A DNA stretch of 36,558 bases from an uncultured Mycoplasmatota bacterium (GTDB lineage: Bacteria > Bacillota_I > Bacilli_A > RF39 > UBA660): positions 1 to 36,558 of the forward strand of contig CANPIX010000010.1 of the NCBI GenBank assembly GCA_947574215.1, in the 5' to 3' direction. A model generated the notes under the pieces. That model saw only the letters and a program-made list of their open reading frames with translations, had not been told where the DNA came from and did not search any database. The position numbers and the translations under genes were made by a program. Positions 31,933-36,558 of the stretch are shown here, one piece after another; the first letter of the stretch is position 1; the number at the start of each line of letters is the position of its first letter.

Positions 31933-33702
31933 TTATATTGCTATCTTATTTGATTTATCCTTAGAAGCTGCAATAATTTTCTTGAAATTTTCAATTCTAG
32001 TGAATAGTAGTGTACAAAGTTTATGAATACGTCGATCCGTCATTTTGGTAATATCTTGAAACTTATGAAGCATTGTTTCAAATTCTTCTACAACGCCATC
32101 TAATTTTGTTAAATCAAATCTTGTGATATTCTCTATGTTTTTAAGTAGCGAATCAAAATCATTTACTGAATAGAAAAATCTTGCTTTTCCATTAATAATA
32201 ATTTCTTCCTCATTATAATCCACAATGTTAAGAGCCTGTCCATTATCAAAAATTGGAGCCACACAAATCCATTTTAAAGTATTTACATCTCTAATAATAC
32301 CGAAATTATTTAAATGTCTATCTTCATTTAAAATAAGATAATCCAAAATAAACATATTTTCAATAGATTCGCGAGCTTTTGAAATACCATGTTCTTTTAG
32401 TACTTCTATATATTCTTCATAAATATTTTCCTTCTTACAATAGCAATGTACAATTTGATAAGCTGAAACATATTCTGTGTTAGAATCAATAAAACATGGG
32501 CATTTAGAAACAATTTGACCTTTTACGACATCGATTGTATATTTAACATGATCAAAACACAAGCGTTCACAAATTAAGGAAGCTAAAGCCTCATTAAAGG
32601 GTTGCATAACTTCTCCTTTAAATCCCCCTTTTAATAAAAATCTTTTTCCTGACTCAAGAATCCATGTTTTCTTTAGTCTTCCATCAGTTGTATTATTAGG
32701 AGAAAATAAACTTACATCTTCATTTCTAACATTTGAGAAAGTTATATCCATCAGACTTGAATCTTTAAAATCATGTTCAAAAAAATTAATATCTTCATAT
32801 TTTATTTTACTATCATAAGGTTTAATCCAATATTGATCCGATAATGAAAGACCAAAAGCTTTATTTAAAAGTTCCTCAGAGACATTAACATTTAATTTAT
32901 GTAATAATATATCCAAATCGTCACGCCAAGAAGGAATTCCCCTTCCGCAAAACCAATCAGACAAAGAACGTTTAAAATCCGATTCAGAAGAAGCATTATA
33001 ATAAGCGTGTTTTACTATTAATGGAGCATACTCAATATTTTTTATTTCGTATATTTCACTAAATCCATGCAAAATATCATCATAATCTGCTATTAATACC
33101 TCCGTATTTTTATTCATCAAAATGCAATTAGGCTTTAATTGTAAAGCATCTCTAAAAATAAATTCTATTTCCGAATTATCATAAACTGCCTTATCCCAAT
33201 CTTTGCCATAATATTGCAAAAGATTTAACATCAATTCAATCTTTATCCATTCCCCATCGTTTATTAATTTAAGCAAACCTGCTATACGATTGACCATATA
33301 TTTATTTAAAGTCTTCATATCTTCTTGTGATAACTGTCCATTGGCATGCATATCTTCAACTGGACCATTGCGAAAAAAATAATGAGTAAAAGCCTTTGAA
33401 ATCCAATCAATATTTTCAGATTTAAATAAACGTGATTTAGCTCCGCTATTCAAACTCTCAAATAAAGTACTATTTTCTTCTTTGTATCTTTTAAATATGT
33501 AATTAGAAGAAAACGGAGCGATATTCCATTTTTTTCTTTTATATCGAACCTGATTTTTAGAAACTTTATATAGATCAGCAATCAAACTATCCGAAATTCT
33601 TTCTTCTACAAATAGTTTTTCCAATTGGATTTTTGTAATGCTATTCCAGTCCATTTGCATACCTTCATTTTTCATTTTTACTAGTTCTTCATAAGAATAC
33701 AT
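31933..33702 (-). CDS. HTH-containing HipA-like kinase fusion protein
   Basis: N-terminal ISDSLIADLYKVSKNQVRYKRKKW (HTH-like); C-terminal FLLKGG, ILNEDRHLNNFGIIRD, APIFDNGQAL kinase motifs. Confidence 0.8.
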   Translation of the reverse strand: MYSYEELVKMKNEGMQMDWNSITKIQLEKLFVEERISDSLIADLYKVSKNQVRYKRKKWNIAPFSSNYIFKRYKEENSTLFESLNSGAKSRLFKSENIDWISKAFTHYFFRNGPVEDMHANGQLSQEDMKTLNKYMVNRIAGLLKLINDGEWIKIELMLNLLQYYGKDWDKAVYDNSEIEFIFRDALQLKPNCILMNKNTEVLIADYDDILHGFSEIYEIKNIEYAPLIVKHAYYNASSESDFKRSLSDWFCGRGIPSWRDDLDILLHKLNVNVSEELLNKAFGLSLSDQYWIKPYDSKIKYEDINFFEHDFKDSSLMDITFSNVRNEDVSLFSPNNTTDGRLKKTWILESGKRFLLKGGFKGEVMQPFNEALASLICERLCFDHVKYTIDVVKGQIVSKCPCFIDSNTEYVSAYQIVHCYCKKENIYEEYIEVLKEHGISKARESIENMFILDYLILNEDRHLNNFGIIRDVNTLKWICVAPIFDNGQALNIVDYNEEEIIINGKARFFYSVNDFDSLLKNIENITRFDLTKLDGVVEEFETMLHKFQDITKMTDRRIHKLCTLLFTRIENFKKIIAASKDKSNKIAI

Positions 33703-33810
33703 ACTATCATCACTTTCTAATTACAAATTTAAACTTTAAGATATTTTATCAAAATGAAAAATGAAAATCCATATTTACTTCAAAAATATTGAACGTATAA
33801 AAAAGAAGTA

Positions 33811-34856
33811 CTAAAGATTTGCTATTAATTTTTTTATCATATTTAATTCTTTTTCTAATTTTACATCTGTTCCTATTTCATAAGATAGTATTACTCTTAT
33901 ATAAAAATCTATTGCGGGAGATAAATATACAGCTTCTTCTTTAACTCTAAACATTGATATGTCTGTTCCTGCTTTTTCATAAGGCTTTGTTGATTTAAAA
34001 GATTTTCTTTTAATCCTCTTAAATCTCCTTTATAAGAATTGTATCTTCTATAATTGATTTTATTTTGTTTCACATATCCTTTTTTTCTCATTATTTCTAA
34101 TACTTTATTTTTTCCTATTTTTATTCCTTGATTCTTAAGTTCTATATATATTCTTTGATAACCAATTCTTTTTTTATGCTTTTCTAAATATAAATAATCT
34201 ATTTCTTTTTCTATATCTTCGTACTTGTTGACTTCATTTTTTATTGCATTTAATTGATAATAATACACCGACAGTGGAATATCTGTCATTTCTAGAAGAA
34301 CTTTTAACTCATATTTTGTCCTTAGCTCGTTAACAACTTTTACTTTTTCCTTTGTTGTTAGTTCTTCTAGTTTTTTTGCTAAGGACTGCGATTTTTTTAA
34401 GAAATCAATCTCTGCTTTCAATCTTTCATTTTCTTCCATCAATTTTTTATCTATCATCTTCTTATATCGTTCATCTTCATTTAGGTAATTTTTTCTAGGA
34501 TAAGTATCTTGTATTGATTGTTCTCCTTCTTTATCATACTTTTTTACCCAATCTAATGCCGTTTTATAATTTATTAATCCCATATCCAAACTTACTTGTC
34601 TTATTGATTCTCCATTTTTTATTCTGCTTATAGTTAATAGTTTTGTTGCTCTTCTATAAGTTCTTCTTTCTCTATTTAAAAATGGTTCTTCTCCATATCT
34701 TTTATATAAATTAACTAGATATTTTAAATCATCTATGTTTTTTGTATTGTGTAATTCACATATGTGTGATAATGACTTTCCTTCTACTACATGTTCTTTA
34801 CACATTTGAAGTTTTTCTTCTATCGTTTTTTTCATTAAAAAAATGACTCCTTCCAA
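33811..34856 (-). pseudogene. Decayed IS3-family transposase (frameshifted, 3' truncated)
   Basis: HTH region, HTH_21-like KKRIGYQRIYIELKNQGIKIGKNKVLEIMRKKGY; the -1 frame continues as FKSTKPYEKAGTDISMFRVKEEAVYLSPAIDFYIRVILSYEIGTDVKLEKELNMIKKLIANL*. Confidence 0.85.
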
Positions 34857-34920
34857 GTTTTAGAATATATTTTTATTATACATTCTTTTTCCAACTTTTC
34901 GAAGCCATTTCATCCACATC

Positions 34921-34994
34921 TGGCAGGGGATGAGAGAATCGAACTCCCAACTAAAGTTTTGGAGACTCCTATTATACCATTTAACTAATCCCCT
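34921..34994 (-). tRNA. tRNA-Trp(CCA)
   Basis: Minus strand AGGGGATTAGTTAAATGGTATAATAGGAGTCTCCAAAACTTTAGTTGGGAGTTCGATTCTCTCATCCCCTGCCA folds as a cloverleaf; anticodon loop CT-CCA-AA; encoded CCA. Confidence 0.95.
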
Positions 34995-35010
34995 ACAAAT
35001 TTACAATATT

Positions 35011-35040
35011 ATTATAGCATAAGTATGAACAAATAAGCAA
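35011..35040 (-). promoter_or_regulatory. tRNA-Trp promoter
   Basis: Minus strand TTGCTT - 18 bp - TATAAT with extended -10 TGc. Confidence 0.6.
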
Positions 35041-35071
35041 ATACTTTCATATACTATTCTAGGTGATTATA

Positions 35072-35494
35072 ATGCTTATTAATTATACGACAAAAGAACT
35101 TGAATTATTAGCAAGAATTATGAGAGCTGAAGCGCTAGCTGAAGGAAACTTAGGAATGCTTATGGTTGGAAATGTTGTAACAAATCGTAGTATTGCAAAT
35201 TGTTTAACTTTTAAAAACATAAGAAGTATAACAGATGCCATTTACCAAAAAAATCAATTTGCAGGAGTGAATTCATCTTTATTCCAAGCCTCCCCAACAA
35301 CTCACGAAAAAAATTTGGCTGAAAGAGTATTGCGTGGAGAATACTATTATCCAGCTACTCACTCCTTATGGTTTTATGCTCCTGCAAAAAATACATCTTG
35401 TCAAAGTACTTGGTATGGTCAAAAATTGGCAGGAAGTTACAAAAATCATTGTTTTTATAGACCCGACCCAGGAGCTTGTGAAGAATTATACTAA
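35072..35494 (+). CDS. CwlJ/SleB-like cell wall hydrolase
   Basis: LLARIMRAEALAEGNLGMLMVGNVVTNR...LWFYAPAKNTSCQSTWYGQKLAGSYKNHCFYRP; aggtga SD; no signal peptide. Confidence 0.85.
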   Translation: MLINYTTKELELLARIMRAEALAEGNLGMLMVGNVVTNRSIANCLTFKNIRSITDAIYQKNQFAGVNSSLFQASPTTHEKNLAERVLRGEYYYPATHSLWFYAPAKNTSCQSTWYGQKLAGSYKNHCFYRPDPGACEELY

Positions 35495-35545
35495 AAAATA
35501 TAAGTGAATACTAGTAAATATGAATAAATTATGTATTAGAAGATT

Positions 35546-35578
35546 GAAGCAAAAAAAATTGCTTCTTTTTGATTTTTA
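35546..35578 (+). terminator. Terminator of the CwlJ/SleB-like gene
   Basis: gaagcaa aaaaaaa ttgcttctttttgattttt. Confidence 0.75.
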
Positions 35579-35817
35579 AAATTTATTTAAGAAAAAATGC
35601 ATACGAACTTAAAATCTTTTTTCATTTGGTAATCAATTTTCATGGCCATATTAGAATACAACCACTAAAATAAACATAAACAACATGATAAATCTTATAC
35701 ATCTCTGTTTTATCTAAATTTCAGTGGTTATTTATATTTACGTTTGTCCTTGTGTTTATAAGGTATCTCTTCCTAATTTTTTGTATTTTCATTTATATTA
35801 ATTTTCATGATTCTTAC

Positions 35818-35881
35818 TTTCTTAACAAAAAAAACGAGATTCATGTATAATGTGATTTTTGACAATTTAATTGTTAAGAAA
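35818..35881. repeat. 11-bp perfect inverted repeat with 42-nt spacer
   Basis: TTTCTTAACAA (35818-35828) and TTGTTAAGAAA (35871-35881). Confidence 0.7.
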
Positions 35882-35926
35882 TTTACTCTTTTATAAGTAC
35901 ATTCAATTCTAAAAAAATAGGACAGT

Positions 35927-35956
35927 TAAAAAGCAACCAAATAAGATTGCTTTAAG
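35927..35956 (-). terminator. Terminator of the LysM-protein gene
   Basis: Minus strand aaagcaatcttatttggttgctttttaa. Confidence 0.65.
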
Positions 35957-36558
35957 GTATTAGAAGTTTTTGACCAACAGAAAGTGAACTTGATATTAAA
36001 TTATTTAGATTTTGTATAGCGGTTACTGTCGTATTAAAATTTCTAGCAATACTATACAAGGTATCGCCTTTTTTTACAGTATACGTTTGGTATTCATTTT
36101 GTGTAGGAATAATTAATCTTTGACCAATACTTAATAAGTTACTAGTTAAATTATTAATACGTTTTAGTTCATCTACAGTTGTTCCAAAACGACTTGCTAT
36201 TTGATAAAGACTATCACCAGATTTTACAACGTAATATTTATTTTCATCTCCATCATCATTTGATATATTTGAACTCACTTTTAAAACTTGACCTATAGAT
36301 AATGTATTCGCTGTTAAATTATTAATACGTTTTAATTCATCTACTGTTAAACCAAAGCGATTAGCAATTCCATACAAAGTATCACCACTTTTTACAGTAT
36401 ATGTTTCTCCTGTTGCTGGAGTAGATGGAGCAGTTGTAACTTCTTTTAATTTTAAGACTTGACCTATAGATAAAGAATTAGAAGTTAAACCGTTTATTCT
36501 TTTTAATTCATCTACACTAATACCATTATTTCTTGCAATACTCCATAAAGTATCACCA
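35952..36558 (-). CDS. LysM-repeat protein, 5' end truncated by the window edge
   Basis: At least four LysM repeats; frame stays open from 36377 to the edge (GDTLWSIARNNGISVDELKRINGLTSNSLSIGQVLKLKEVTTAPSTPATGETYTVKSGDTLYGIA). Confidence 0.92.
   Translation of the reverse strand, partial: GDTLWSIARNNGISVDELKRINGLTSNSLSIGQVLKLKEVTTAPSTPATGETYTVKSGDTLYGIANRFGLTVDELKRINNLTANTLSIGQVLKVSSNISNDDGDENKYYVVKSGDSLYQIASRFGTTVDELKRINNLTSNLLSIGQRLIIPTQNEYQTYTVKKGDTLYSIARNFNTTVTAIQNLNNLISSSLSVGQKLLIP

Noticed and set aside
34921-34994. Genetic code 4 (UGA = Trp) suspected from AT-richness
   Set aside because: The only tRNA-Trp here has anticodon CCA; Trp is encoded by TGG in the ORFs and the GGDEF gene ends in TGA. 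Cell-wall genes (FemAB, sortase, LPxTG-type adhesin) also argue against a Mollicute.

Overview
AT-rich, low-GC Gram-positive (Bacillota-like) chromosomal window using the standard bacterial code. Left and centre: engB/ysxC, a FemAB-type ligase, a Cof-like HAD phosphatase, a class A beta-lactamase-fold serine hydrolase, then a long minus-strand translation block: sigma factor, secE, nusG, rplK, rplA, rplJ, rplL, rpsL, rpsG, fusA, tuf. Two departures from the usual order stand out. rpoB/rpoC are missing between rplL and rpsL, where three small membrane or pilin-like ORFs sit instead. A transglutaminase-like gene lies between nusG and rplK. Further right: rlmB, yihY, a periplasmic-sensor GGDEF protein, ligA, a nucleotidyltransferase, pcrA, and an independently promoted and terminated three-gene operon of unknown helical proteins. 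After that come a HAD 5'-nucleotidase-like gene, a sortase plus thioester/SpaA-domain adhesin pair, a CmpB-type membrane protein, a fused HTH + HipA-like kinase, a decayed IS3 transposase, tRNA-Trp(CCA), a CwlJ/SleB-like hydrolase and a LysM-repeat protein truncated by the window edge. The best candidates for something undescribed are the three-gene helical module (25.5-27.8 kb), the transglutaminase-like gene inside the ribosomal operon, the small-ORF replacement of rpoBC, and the HTH-HipA fusion. All homology calls come from reading the sequence by eye; no searches were run.
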